Program-made: the position numbers and the translations under genes
Shown: positions 45,012 to 54,243 of the stretch, in pieces
Numbering within the stretch: the first letter of the stretch is position 1
Layout of the letters: the number at the start of each line of letters is the position of its first letter
Notes under the pieces: model-generated
Seen by the model: only the letters and a program-made list of their open reading frames with translations
Told to the model about the DNA's origin: nothing
The model's database searches: none
Source: Pseudonocardia benzenivorans CB1190
GTDB lineage: Bacteria; Actinomycetota; Actinomycetes; Mycobacteriales; Pseudonocardiaceae
Direction of reading: 5' to 3'
Assembly (NCBI RefSeq): GCF_000196675.2
Contig: NC_015312.1
Location: 1,984,001-2,048,000 of the forward strand
Length of the DNA stretch: 64,000 bases

Positions 45012-46943
45012 TCAGGCGGTGCGGGAGCCGACCTCGTTCAGGTGGCCCGCCACCCAGCTGACGACCTCGCGGACGAACGCCGCCCGGTTGGCGACGTCGT
45101 GCACCTCGTGGCCCTCGTCGTCGAACAGCAGGTAGCCGTGCGGGACGCCGCGCTCGCGCAGCGCGGCGACGACCTGCTCGGGCTCGCTGATCGGGACGTT
45201 GGTGTCGTGGCGGCCGTGCACGACCAGCAGCGGCGCGGTGAGCCGGTCGATGCGGTGCAGCGGGGAGAGCCTGCGCAGCAGGTCGCGGTCGGTCCGCGGG
45301 TCGCCGTACTTCGTCGTCGCGGCCTCGGCGATCCACGGCTCCGTGCCCGCGTAGAACGTCTCCAGATCGGCCATCCCGCAGACGTCGACGCCCACCCGGA
45401 ACAGCTCCGGGTAGCGGACCAGCGCGGCGAGGGTCAGGTAGCCGCCGTAGGAGCGGCCCGCGACGCCGATGCGGTCGCGGTCGGCGAGCCCCGATCCCGC
45501 GAGGAAGTCGACGGCGGCGCTGACGTCGGCGATGGCGGCGAAGCGGCGATGCAGGTCGTCGGCCCGGGAGAACGTGCGGCCGAAGCCCGCCGAGCCCCGG
45601 ACGTTCGGCGCGAACACGGCCACACCCGCGGCCGCCAGCGCCTGGAACAGCGGCTGGAAGACCGGCCGCTCCTGCGCCTCCGGCCCGCCGTGCAGCCAGA
45701 TCAGGGCGGGTGTCGCGCCGAGCGTGCCGCGCGGCCGGAAGAGCCAGCCGGTCAGCGTGAGGCCGTCCTCGGCGCGGAACTCGTGCAGCGTGGGGGAGAC
45801 GAGCACGTCCGCGGGGTCGGTGTCGTCGTCGGGGTCGTCGGACTCCGGGGGCAGCACAGCGGGCGCCTCGGTGCCGGGCAGCCCGTCGACGATCGGCACC
45901 AGCGACAGCCGCGGTGCGACGGTCGGCCCCTCGCTCGCGAGCAGCAGGCCGGCGCCGTCGCGGGTGAACGCGGCATCGGTGACGACGTCGCCCGCCGGGT
46001 CGGGCAGCGGTGAGATCAGGCCGCTGCGCAGGTCGAGCATCTCGGGCTCGCTGCGGCCGTCGACGTTCCAGACCAGCACCGCGCGGGCGCCCGCCGGGTC
46101 GAGCGCGACGAGGTCGAGGTCGTCGTGCGCGCGTTCGGCGACCGGTGAGGACATTCCGGGCGCGCCGGTGCCGAGCGGGACCGCGAGCAGCGCGGCGCGT
46201 TCGCGGCCGGCATCGGTGTGCAGGTAGAGCAGCCCGCCGCTGACGCCGAAGCGGGCGTCGGCGACCGTCGCGCCGCCGCCGGGGATGAGGTCGGTGCGCC
46301 TGCCGGTGCGCAGGTCGATCAGCTCGAGGTGGCGGTCGCCGCGGCGGCCGTGACGCACCACGACGCGGTGCCCGTCGCCCGACACCGCGCACACCATCGC
46401 GGCCGGTCCCGACGCCAGCACCGTCGACGTGCCGTCGCGCAGGTCGACCAGGCACGCCTGGCCCTCGCCCTGCCCGGAGCCGTAGATCGTGACACCCAGG
46501 TGCGAGCCGTTGGGCGACCACGAGCCCAGCACGACGGCCGTGGCCGCGGGGGCGATCTCCCGGCGGCGCCGGCCGTCGGGGGAGACGAGCAGGACGCGGG
46601 TGCGCTCGCCGCCGCCCGGCGCGAGCTGGCAGGCCAGCCAGCTGCCGTCCGGGGACCAGGCGACGCCGGTGACGTCGGCGTGCGGCAGGTCGCGGTCGTC
46701 GGGCTCGGTGGGCAGTGCGGCCCGGGGTTCGACGACGGGTGCCGGTCCACTGCCCAGCTCGCCGACGTAGAGCCGGGGGCGGCCGTCGCGGTCGGAGATC
46801 CAGGCCAGCAGCCGGCCGTCCGGGCCCGGCCGGGGCGACCGGAACGAGGCCGCGGACACCACGTCGGCGACCGGGCCGGCGTCGGCGACGAGCCGCTCGC
46901 CCACCAGCCTTTCGCGACGACGGTCGGCAAGGGTCGGTTCCAT
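45012..46943 (-). CDS. S9-family serine peptidase (prolyl oligopeptidase-like)
   Basis: 643 residues: an N-terminal beta-propeller (about 1-370), then an alpha/beta-hydrolase domain. The nucleophile Ser is in GVAGRSYGGYLTLAALVRYP, the acid Asp in VVHGRHDTNVPI, and the base His in DDEGHEVHD. There is no signal peptide, so it is cytoplasmic. Acylaminoacyl- or dipeptidyl-peptidase activity is typical. The ATG is immediately adjacent to the stop of the asparagine-synthetase-like gene, so it is the last gene of the 51,325-45,012 operon. It may cleave the small peptide made by the two upstream enzymes. Confidence 0.9.
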   Translation of the reverse strand: MEPTLADRRRERLVGERLVADAGPVADVVSAASFRSPRPGPDGRLLAWISDRDGRPRLYVGELGSGPAPVVEPRAALPTEPDDRDLPHADVTGVAWSPDGSWLACQLAPGGGERTRVLLVSPDGRRRREIAPAATAVVLGSWSPNGSHLGVTIYGSGQGEGQACLVDLRDGTSTVLASGPAAMVCAVSGDGHRVVVRHGRRGDRHLELIDLRTGRRTDLIPGGGATVADARFGVSGGLLYLHTDAGRERAALLAVPLGTGAPGMSSPVAERAHDDLDLVALDPAGARAVLVWNVDGRSEPEMLDLRSGLISPLPDPAGDVVTDAAFTRDGAGLLLASEGPTVAPRLSLVPIVDGLPGTEAPAVLPPESDDPDDDTDPADVLVSPTLHEFRAEDGLTLTGWLFRPRGTLGATPALIWLHGGPEAQERPVFQPLFQALAAAGVAVFAPNVRGSAGFGRTFSRADDLHRRFAAIADVSAAVDFLAGSGLADRDRIGVAGRSYGGYLTLAALVRYPELFRVGVDVCGMADLETFYAGTEPWIAEAATTKYGDPRTDRDLLRRLSPLHRIDRLTAPLLVVHGRHDTNVPISEPEQVVAALRERGVPHGYLLFDDEGHEVHDVANRAAFVREVVSWVAGHLNEVGSRTA

Positions 46944-48725
46944 CTACAACCCCCTCTCCTGCAGCCACATCTCCAACAACGCCACCTGCCACAACGCGTT
47001 GGACCCGAGGTTGGTCCGCGCGGTGTTCGGGTCCGCCAGCATCCGTTCCAGCCAGTCTGCCCGCACCAGACCCCGTGCCTTCGCCACCGGGTCGGTGACC
47101 GCGTCGCGCACACGCTCCAGGAACGGGCCCTCGAGGTGGCGGATCGCCGGCACCGGGAAGTATCCCTTCGGCCTGTCGATCACCGCGTCCGGGACCACCC
47201 CGCGGGCCGCCTCCTTGAGCACGCCCTTGCCGCCGTGGGCGAGCTTGAGCTCCGGCGGGCAGGCCGCGGCCAGCTCGACGAACTCGTGGTCGAGGAACGG
47301 GACCCGGGCCTCCAGGCCCCAGGCCATCGTCATGTTGTCGACGCGCTTCACCGGGTCGTCGACGAGCATCACGGTGCTGTCCAGCCGCAACGCGGCGTCG
47401 AGGGTCTCGGCCGCGCCCTCACGGGCGAAGTGCGCGGCGACGAACTCGCGGCTCGGGTCGTGGTCGAGCAGCCACTCCGGTTCGAGGATCGACGCCAGGT
47501 CGGCGTGCGGCCGGTCGGTGAACACCCGCGCGTACTCGGTGACGGCCCGCTCTCGCGGCACCCCCGCCAGCGGCGGGTACCAGTTGTAGCCGGCGAGCAC
47601 CTCGTCGGCGCCCTGCCCGGACTGCACCACGGTGACGGACTTCGCGATTTCCTCCGAGAGCAGGTGGAACGCCACGCAGTCGTGGCTGACCATCGGCTCG
47701 GCCATCGCCGCGATGGTGTGGTCGACCGCCGGCAGCATGCGCGCCGGGTCGACGAGGATCCGCTGGTGGTCGGTGCCGAACTCGGCGGCGACGACGTCGG
47801 AGTACCGGAACTCGTCGCCGGCCTCGCCGCCCGCCGCGTGGAAGCCGACGCTGAACGTCTTCAGGCCGGTCTGGCCCTCCTGCGCGAGCAGCCCGACGAT
47901 CAGCGACGAGTCGAGCCCGCCGGAGAGCAGCACCCCGACCGGCACGTCGGCGACCATCCGGCGGCGCACCGCGACCCGCAGCGACTCCAGCACCGCGTCG
48001 CGCCAGTCGACCGCGCTCATCCCCGCGTCGGCGGGCCGCCGCTCGTGGCGCGGCGACCAGTACTCGTGGACGGTGGTCGTGCCGTCCGCCCGGATCGTGC
48101 GGACCGTGGCCGGCGGCAGCTTGCGGACCCCCGTGAGGATCGTCCGCGGCGCGGGGACGACCGAGTGGAACGTCATGTAGTGGTGCAGCGCGACCGGGTC
48201 GATCGAGGTGTCGACCTCCCCGCCCGCGAGCAGCGCGGGCAGCGACGACGCGAACCGCAGCCGGCCGGGCCGCTCGGCGAGGTAGAGCGGCTTGATCCCC
48301 AGCCGGTCGCGGCCCAGGACGACCGTGCCCGAGTCCCGCTCGTGCACGGCGAAGGCGAACATCCCGAGGAAGTGCTCGACGCAGCCGGTGCCCCAGCGGT
48401 GGTACGCCTTGATCAGCGTCTCGGTGTCGGAGTCGGAGAAGAACCGGTAGCCGTGCCCCTCCAGCTCGGCGCGCAGCTCACGGAAGTTGTAGATGCAGCC
48501 GTTGAACACCGCGGCCAGGCCCAGCTCCGGGTCGACCATCGGCTGCGCCCCGCGCTCCGACAGGTCGATGATCTTCAGCCGGCGGTGCCCCAGCGCGACC
48601 GGGCCCGCCGCGTGCACGCCGTGCCCGTCGGGGCCGCGCCGGTGCATCGCCTCGGTGATCCGTGCGACCGCCGCGACGTCGGCACCGAGGCCGTCGAACC
48701 GGATCTCGCCGGCGATGCCGCACAT
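46944..48725 (-). CDS. AsnB-type glutamine amidotransferase (N-acetylglutaminylglutamine amidotransferase-like)
   Basis: 593 residues. Class II glutaminase domain: C2 nucleophile in MCGIAGEIRFDG, RGPDGHG, GHRRLKIIDLSE, VFNGCIYNFRELR. The synthetase domain has the PP-loop in GVLLSGGLDSSLIVGLLAQ and ARVPFLDHEFVEL. The sequence looks closer to the NAGGN-synthesis amidotransferase group (AsnO) than to housekeeping AsnB. It would adenylate a carboxylate and transfer ammonia from glutamine. It sits 38 bp downstream of a YbdK-ATP-grasp fusion and adjoins an S9 peptidase, suggesting an amidated dipeptide or similar solute. Confidence 0.88.
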   Translation of the reverse strand: MCGIAGEIRFDGLGADVAAVARITEAMHRRGPDGHGVHAAGPVALGHRRLKIIDLSERGAQPMVDPELGLAAVFNGCIYNFRELRAELEGHGYRFFSDSDTETLIKAYHRWGTGCVEHFLGMFAFAVHERDSGTVVLGRDRLGIKPLYLAERPGRLRFASSLPALLAGGEVDTSIDPVALHHYMTFHSVVPAPRTILTGVRKLPPATVRTIRADGTTTVHEYWSPRHERRPADAGMSAVDWRDAVLESLRVAVRRRMVADVPVGVLLSGGLDSSLIVGLLAQEGQTGLKTFSVGFHAAGGEAGDEFRYSDVVAAEFGTDHQRILVDPARMLPAVDHTIAAMAEPMVSHDCVAFHLLSEEIAKSVTVVQSGQGADEVLAGYNWYPPLAGVPRERAVTEYARVFTDRPHADLASILEPEWLLDHDPSREFVAAHFAREGAAETLDAALRLDSTVMLVDDPVKRVDNMTMAWGLEARVPFLDHEFVELAAACPPELKLAHGGKGVLKEAARGVVPDAVIDRPKGYFPVPAIRHLEGPFLERVRDAVTDPVAKARGLVRADWLERMLADPNTARTNLGSNALWQVALLEMWLQERGL

Positions 48726-48763
48726 GCGCGTCCCTGCTTCCGCTCGCTACTTCGGTGACCGGG

Positions 48764-51325
48764 TCACTTCAGCACCCAGGTGTCCTTGGCGCCGCCGCCT
48801 CGCGACGAGTTGACGACGAGGCTGCCCGCCGGCGCAACCCGGGACAGCGCGGCCGGTGCGACGTCGACGCGCGTGCGGTCGCCGACACGCGACTGGAACG
48901 CGAAGGCGCGCAGGTCGACGGCCCGCGGATGCAGGGCGCCGCCGGAGAACGTCGGGTGCGTCGACAGCTGGACGAGGTCCTGCGCGACCCAGCCTTCCGG
49001 ACGGGCGCGGATCGCGGCGGCCGCATCGGCCAGCTCGGCGCGGGTGGCGTCGGGCCCGATCAGGATGCCGTGCCCGCCGTACCCGTCGACCGGCTTGACG
49101 ACGAGCTCGTGCAGCCGGTCCAGCACCTCGGCGCGCCGGTCGGGATCCGCGCACGGGTACGTCGGGACGTTGTCGAGCAGGGGCGCCTCGCCGAGGTAGT
49201 GCTCGATCATCGCCGGCACGTAGGAGTAGACGAGCTTGTCGTCGGCGACGCCGTTGCCGGGCGCGTTGAGCAGCTGCACGGTCCCCGCGGCCGCCGCCCG
49301 GCACAGCGCACGCCCGATCGGCCGCTCGTCGGCGCCCGTCGCGTCGAGCAGGTCCTGCTCGTCGAGACGCCGGTAGAGCGCCGCGAGCCGCCGGCGGCCG
49401 CCCGGCCCCACCAGGTACACGCCGTCGCGGGTGACCTGCAGGTCCCGCGGCGTCACGACGGGCACCTGCATCCGGTCGGCGAGCAGCGTGTGCTCGAACC
49501 AGGCCGGGTCGACCGGCCCGGCCGACAGCAGCGCGACCTCGTCGGCGCCCGCCGCGTCGTGGTCGGGGACCGCGGACAGCAACGCGGCCCGCAGCGCACG
49601 CGGCACGTCGTCGAGCCCGACGACGCCCGCCGGGGGCTCCAGGTCCGGCAGCACGCTGCGCACCAGCCGCCGGGAGATGATCGAGAACCCGATGCCCGAC
49701 GGCACCCGCAGGTTGTCCTCCAGCACGAACCAGTGGTCGGCCCGATCGCGGACCAGGTCGATACCGGCGACGGTGACGCGCACGGCGTCGGCCGGCAGCG
49801 TTGCGCCGATCCTGCTGCGCCCCGGGGCTCCGTCGACCACCGTCGCAGGGACGATCCCCGCGTCGACGATCTCACGCGGGCCGTAGACGTCGCGCAGGAA
49901 CAGCTCCAGCGCCCGGACCCGTTGCGCGAGACCGGCCGAGAGCATCGCCCAGTCCTCCGCGGAGATGATGCGGGGGACGAGGTCGAGCGGGAACAGCCGG
50001 TCGGGCTCGTCGCCGACGCGGAAGGTGACGCCGCGGGCATGCTGCTCGGTGCGCAGCGCCGACTCGGCCGCCGTCATGCCGCGCGGGCCCAGCCGGTCGA
50101 GCACACGGAACATGAACCCGTAGTGCGGCAGCACCTGCCCGCCCTCGCTGACCGCCTCGTCGAACGCCTCCGGCCGGTACCCGGCCAGCAGCTCCGGCGG
50201 GGGCGGCGCGACCGGCGTCGTGATCCCGGTCAGGGCACGGCCCTGGGTCGTCTCCAGCAGCGCGTCGACGACGTCGGTCAGCTCGCCGCGCAGGCCGAAC
50301 GCGCGCCGCTGCCGCGCCGCCGCGCTGCCCCGGGCCAGCGTCTGCCGCGACAGCTCCAGCACCTGCTCCCAGTCACCCGCCGCCTCCAGGTGCGCGCGCA
50401 GCCCGTCGACGAGCATGCCGACCATCAGCGCGGGCGACATCAGCGCCGGACCCACGAGATCGACCAGGTCGCCCTCCAGACCCGACCGCGCCGCGCGCCA
50501 GTTGGCCGAGCGCAGCAGCTCGTGGCGCGACGTCGGCAGCGGCGCGCCCGCGAGCGCGTCCTCCGAGGCCCGCCGCACCAGCGCCCGGAACAGCCCCGCG
50601 ATCAGCACGACGTCGTCGACGTCGGGGCAGGCGTCGCACACCCGCAGCTCGACCGTGGGCAGGTGCGCGCTGGGCCGGATGTCGAAGTACACCATCCCGG
50701 GGTCGCTGATCGTCCCCGACGCGATCAGCTCGTCGACCATCCCGTCGTAGTCCGCGGCCGTCTCCACCGCGCCCGGCGGCCCTGCCGTCGGCCAGCGCGA
50801 CCAGACCATCGAGCGGAAGCTCGCGTAGCCGGTGTCCTCGCCGCGCCAGTAGGGCGAGCTGGCCGAGATCGCGAGCAGCACCGGCAGGTACGGCGCGACG
50901 CGACGGACCACCTGAACGGCCATGTCGCGGTCCGGCACGTCGACGTGGACCTGCGCGCCGCAGATGTGCTGCTCGCGCACCAGCATCTGGTACTCGTGCT
51001 GCATCTTCTCGTAGCGCGCGCCCGCGGAGATGTCGGTGCCCGAGAGCTCGACGAGCGGCACCGTCCCGGCGGCGACGACCCCCAGCCCCAGCGGGTGGGC
51101 GACCTTCTCCAACGTGCCGCGCAGCCGCCGGACGTGCTCGCGCAGGTCGTCGAGCGTCCGGCAGGGCGGGGTGTTGGTCTCGACGAGCGAGCGCTGCAGC
51201 TCCGGCGCGAACTCGTCGCCGCCGAGCTTGGACAGCAGCGCGTCGACCTCCGGCGCCGCACGTCTGGTCTCCAGGTCGACGACGTGGAACTCCTCCTCGA
51301 CGCCGATCTGCGGCAGGTCGCCCAT
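48764..51325 (-). CDS. YbdK-type carboxylate-amine ligase fused to circularly permuted ATP-grasp
   Basis: 853 residues with two amidoligase modules. Residues about 1-365 are a GCS2/YbdK glutamate-cysteine-ligase-like domain: IGVEEEFHVVDLETRR, ICGAQVHVDVPDRDMAVQV, SSPYWRGEDTGYASFRS, VYFDIRPSAHLPTVELRVCD. Residues about 380-853 are a circularly permuted type 2 ATP-grasp domain: GITTPVAPPPPELLAGYRP linker, LRVPSGIGFSIISRR, VVKPVDGYGGHGILIGPD and VVNSSRGGGAKDTWVL at the end. Each half can form an amide or peptide bond with ATP, so the fusion could build a short peptide. First gene of the operon with the amidotransferase and S9 peptidase. Confidence 0.9.
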   Translation of the reverse strand: MGDLPQIGVEEEFHVVDLETRRAAPEVDALLSKLGGDEFAPELQRSLVETNTPPCRTLDDLREHVRRLRGTLEKVAHPLGLGVVAAGTVPLVELSGTDISAGARYEKMQHEYQMLVREQHICGAQVHVDVPDRDMAVQVVRRVAPYLPVLLAISASSPYWRGEDTGYASFRSMVWSRWPTAGPPGAVETAADYDGMVDELIASGTISDPGMVYFDIRPSAHLPTVELRVCDACPDVDDVVLIAGLFRALVRRASEDALAGAPLPTSRHELLRSANWRAARSGLEGDLVDLVGPALMSPALMVGMLVDGLRAHLEAAGDWEQVLELSRQTLARGSAAARQRRAFGLRGELTDVVDALLETTQGRALTGITTPVAPPPPELLAGYRPEAFDEAVSEGGQVLPHYGFMFRVLDRLGPRGMTAAESALRTEQHARGVTFRVGDEPDRLFPLDLVPRIISAEDWAMLSAGLAQRVRALELFLRDVYGPREIVDAGIVPATVVDGAPGRSRIGATLPADAVRVTVAGIDLVRDRADHWFVLEDNLRVPSGIGFSIISRRLVRSVLPDLEPPAGVVGLDDVPRALRAALLSAVPDHDAAGADEVALLSAGPVDPAWFEHTLLADRMQVPVVTPRDLQVTRDGVYLVGPGGRRRLAALYRRLDEQDLLDATGADERPIGRALCRAAAAGTVQLLNAPGNGVADDKLVYSYVPAMIEHYLGEAPLLDNVPTYPCADPDRRAEVLDRLHELVVKPVDGYGGHGILIGPDATRAELADAAAAIRARPEGWVAQDLVQLSTHPTFSGGALHPRAVDLRAFAFQSRVGDRTRVDVAPAALSRVAPAGSLVVNSSRGGGAKDTWVLK

Positions 51326-51470
51326 CTGCCCGACCGTAGGGGCCCGCTGTTACGAACACTTGTCTGCGGCGTCACCTCCATCCGCTTGCGCGGGCCGTGA
51401 TCCGCCGTTCGGCCGAACGCTCCGGACTGTGCGGCCGGGCGCTGCCGGACGTCACCGGCCGAAACCGGTG

Positions 51471-52060
51471 TCAGCCGGCCGCCGGGGTCCGCAGCTCCGC
51501 CAGCTCGGACAGCTCCCGGACGACGACGTCGGGCAGGCGGCCCAGGGTGTCGAAGGTGCGCCCGGACCGGTCGATCCAGGCGGTGCGCATACCCGCGCGC
51601 GCCGCGCCGACGATGTCGAAGGGGTTGCACGAGACCAGCCGGATCGACTCGACCGGTCGCCCGGTGACGGCGGCGGCATGCCGGTACACCGCGGGGTGCG
51701 GCTTGTAGACGCGCACGTCGTCGACGCTGATGACGTGCGAGAACCAGGGAGCCAGCCCGGCCGTCCGCAGGCAGGCCGCGAGCATGGTCGGGCTGCCGTT
51801 GGACAGCAGTACGCACTCGGTCCCGGCCGCCGCCAGCGCCGCGAGCCCGGCGGCCACGTCGGGGAAGGTGGGCAGCCGGTCGTACGCGGACACGAGCCCG
51901 GCCCTCACCTGCGGATCGAGGTCGAGGCCCCGGTCGAGCAGGGCGAAGTCGAGCGCCCGCCGGGTCAGCCCGGCGAAGTCCTCGTAGTCGTCCATGATCG
52001 TGACCCGGAAGGCGTAGTCGAGCTGCGCACCCCGCCACACCGCCGCGACGTCGGCCGCCA
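51471..52060 (-). pseudogene. Haloacid dehalogenase type II, 5'-truncated
   Basis: About 195 codons of an L-2-haloacid-dehalogenase-like HAD protein. AAVWRGAQLDYAFRVTIMDD, CVLLSNGSPTML (motif II Ser region), VYKPHPAVYRHA (motif III Lys) and LVSCNPFDIVGAARAGM (motif IV) are intact. The first roughly 35-40 residues, including the nucleophilic Asp of DxYGT, are missing. At 52,060/52,061 the sequence joins a formamidase fragment in a different frame. The frame can be opened from ATG 52388, but its first 100 residues are then frame-shifted formamidase. Inactive as a hydrolase by inference. Confidence 0.75.
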
Positions 52061-52388
52061 CACGGAGAACAGCGCGCCCTCGGTGGCGACCGGGATCAGC
52101 AGCGTGGTGCCGGCGGTGAGCTGTTTGACGTCGAGGTTGCCGCCGGTCTCGCGGGGCGGGATGGTGCGCAGCCCCTCGGCGGCGATCCGCGGGTCGGCCG
52201 GCACCGCGCTGTCGGCCAGCGGCGCCGTGACGGCACCACCGCGCCCGAGCAGCTCGGCCTCCCGGGCCGCCTGGCGCACGCGCAGCTCGGTCGACGGCGC
52301 CACCGTGCCAGCGGTTGTGTCCGGTCCCCGGCTCCTCGGCGAGGCACTTCGTCAGGTCGACGGAGACGTGATGCGTGGCGCCGGCCAT
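52061..52388 (-). pseudogene. Acetamidase/formamidase remnant
   Basis: From ATG 52388 the frame reads HHVSVDLTKCLAEEPGTGHN, a formamidase N-terminus. Just after NRWH it shifts to another frame that reads ELRVRQAAREAELLGRGG and RTIPPRETGGNLDVKQLTAG, then PVATEGALFSV, normally found about 150 residues later. The middle and the whole C-terminal half are gone. The break at 52,061 abuts the dehalogenase remnant. Two deletions therefore left a small scar of two genes. Confidence 0.75.
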
Positions 52389-52716
52389 GGGCGGTGCCGA
52401 ACCTTTCGACGGCCGTCGGATGATCGAGAACGTACGAAAGCCGGAACCGACGTGTCAATAGTTGCCGACATGTCGTCCCATCGGACGCGCGGCCGGTCAG
52501 CCCAGCGCGATGGCCGCCGTTGCATGATCATCCAGGGTGGCCCGCTCGGAGCGGCTGACCGAACGCCGTGGGTAGCCGGCACGCCCGTACCCGCCGTGCT
52601 CGTCACGATTCCGCCGCGTCACGTCCACGGCCGCGCGGTGCGCCTGCACCACTCGTCTCCGCGCGTGCGTGCGCGCCGGCCGCGACCGGGAAGCCCCGTC
52701 GCGGCGTCGACGGGTG
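52389..52716. other. 328-bp region without a gene
   Basis: It presumably contains the old promoter of the formamidase remnant. CCGCGAC (52680-52686) and GTCGCGG (52698-52704) can form a small hairpin 13 nt past the MBL-hydrolase stop. Nothing else recognised; the overlapping open frames look like noise. Confidence 0.4.
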
Positions 52717-53490
52717 TCAGGCCGGCCAGGGCACGTCGGGGAAGGGAGAGCGCGCGGTCGCCGTCGCCAGGTCCAGTTCGCCGCGCGCGACCGCAGCGTG
52801 CAGGGCCGCGACCTCGGCCAGCTCGTCCCGCTGCGTCGTGACCTCGGCCCGGTCCATCGGGTCGCCGTGGCCCGGGACGAACGTCGACACGTCGAGGGCG
52901 AGCAGCGCGGACACCGTGGCGGGCCAGTCCGCGACGACGGCGTCCCCGAGGTCGGGCGGCGCCCCCTGCTCGACGAGGTCACCCGCGAACACGACGTCCC
53001 CGGCCACCGCGACGACGTCATGGTCGGTGTGACCGCGACCGGGGTGCCGCAGCCCGACGGTGCGCCCGCCGAGGTCGACGTCGAGCACCGGGTCGACCGT
53101 CCCGCCGGGTAGCGGCGGATCCGTCGCGGCGAGGGCGTCGGCGGTGGCGTGGTCGCCTCGGTCGCGGTAGTGCCGGGTCCACTCGGCGCGCTGGGCGTCG
53201 GCCGTCGCGACGATCGTTGCGCGGCAACGAGGATGGGCGTGGACGGGGCCCGCGGGGAAGGCGCCGGTGCCGAAGCAGTGGTCGAAGTGCGCGTGGGTGA
53301 TCACGATGATCAGCGGGAGCTTCGTGATGGTGCGGACCGCCGCGCGCAGTCGGGCGCCCTGCTCACGGTCGCCCGCGGTGTCGACGACCAGCGCCCGCTC
53401 CGCCCCGACGACCAGCCCCGTCGTGAGGTCCAGCTCGTCGTGGCGGCGGGCGAACACCCCGTCGCCGACCTCGAGCCATCTGTCCGCCAC
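52717..53490 (-). CDS. MBL-fold metallo-hydrolase
   Basis: 257-residue metallo-beta-lactamase fold. The signature ITHAHFDHCFG holds the HxHxDH metal ligands, further ligands are HPGRGHTDHD and FAGDLVEQG, and FVPGHGDPMD supplies the last His. No signal peptide. It resembles the class B-like hydrolases common in actinobacteria (quinoprotein relay/SoxH-type or lactonase-like). Substrate unknown. It stands alone; upstream is the repeat island 53,540-54,235. Confidence 0.87.
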   Translation of the reverse strand: MADRWLEVGDGVFARRHDELDLTTGLVVGAERALVVDTAGDREQGARLRAAVRTITKLPLIIVITHAHFDHCFGTGAFPAGPVHAHPRCRATIVATADAQRAEWTRHYRDRGDHATADALAATDPPLPGGTVDPVLDVDLGGRTVGLRHPGRGHTDHDVVAVAGDVVFAGDLVEQGAPPDLGDAVVADWPATVSALLALDVSTFVPGHGDPMDRAEVTTQRDELAEVAALHAAVARGELDLATATARSPFPDVPWPA

Positions 53491-53539
53491 GCGAGCAGTC
53501 TGACGGGTGCGAGGGTGGCGGCAGCCTCCCGACGCGGGT

Positions 53540-54235
53540 TGATCGCCGAGTGCGGGACCTGGGCGCCAGGTGGTGCGCTCATGTCCCGAGGTCGGCGATC
53601 ATCCGGGAGGGCGGGGCCGGGTGCCCGTTGATCGCCGAACGTGGGACATGGACGCAGGTTGGCGGGTGGTGGCGGGTCCGGCCGGTTCGAGGTGCGGGTC
53701 GCCGCGCTCTGCCCGGATCACAGCCCTGACCGTGATCACCAGATGCGGGACATGGGCGCAATCTGACGCGCTCATGTCCCCGGCTCGGTGATCACAGCCG
53801 CGGGGGCGCGCTGGCGGGGTGGGGCATGGTGGTGGCGGGTCTGGCCGGTTCGAGGTGCGGGTCGCTGCGCTCCGGTCGGATCAGAGGGCGAGGCCTGCCC
53901 TCGGGGTTGATCGCCAGATGCGAGACCTGCGCGCAAGGAGACGCGCTCATGTCCCGAAATCGACGATCACGGGCCGGGTGGAGCGGCCCGTGCCCGGCGC
54001 GCGGGGGTCTGCCCGGGTCGGGGCCCGGCCCGGGCGGGCATCGGTCCGCCGGTGGCAGACGTCGGAGAAGGCGGGGTCGCGGCTCCGGCCGGCGCTCGGC
54101 GGTCGAAGCCGCCGCGGGCGCGTCGCGGAGGGCGGCGGAGGAGCGTCTCGGCGCCGTCCGGTGCAGGAGGGTGATCGCCGTTGTCGGGACATGGGCGCAT
54201 GCCCCGACGCCCATGTCCCGCTTTCGATGATCACC
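53540..54235. repeat. Cluster of five REP/BIME-like palindromic repeats
   Basis: The 753-bp gap 53,491-54,243 has no convincing gene. Elements lie at about 53,540-53,602, 53,629-53,656 (left half only), 53,733-53,795, 53,909-53,970 and 54,172-54,235. A full element runs TGATCGCC, CGGGACATGGGCGCA, loop, TGCGCTCATGTCCCG, CGATCA. In the last, CGGGACATGGGCG pairs perfectly with its complement. A 56-bp spacer is also duplicated (53,665-53,720 and 53,828-53,883, about 85% identical by eye), showing that element plus spacer was copied as a block. Same family as 24,046-24,604. Confidence 0.75.
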
Positions 54236-54243
54236 CCGGGGGG

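Noticed and set aside
40552..46992. A 2,146-codon open frame on the minus strand
   Set aside because: It is the GC-driven third-frame shadow of at least five genes on both strands; its Arg/Pro/Ala-rich translation has no domain.
51471..52388. Functional 305-residue dehalogenase
   Set aside because: The first 100 residues are frame-shifted formamidase and the catalytic Asp of the HAD fold is missing.
53570..54234. Short open frames in the 53.5-kb repeat island
   Set aside because: All are created by the palindromic repeats in both directions and have no conserved start or domain.
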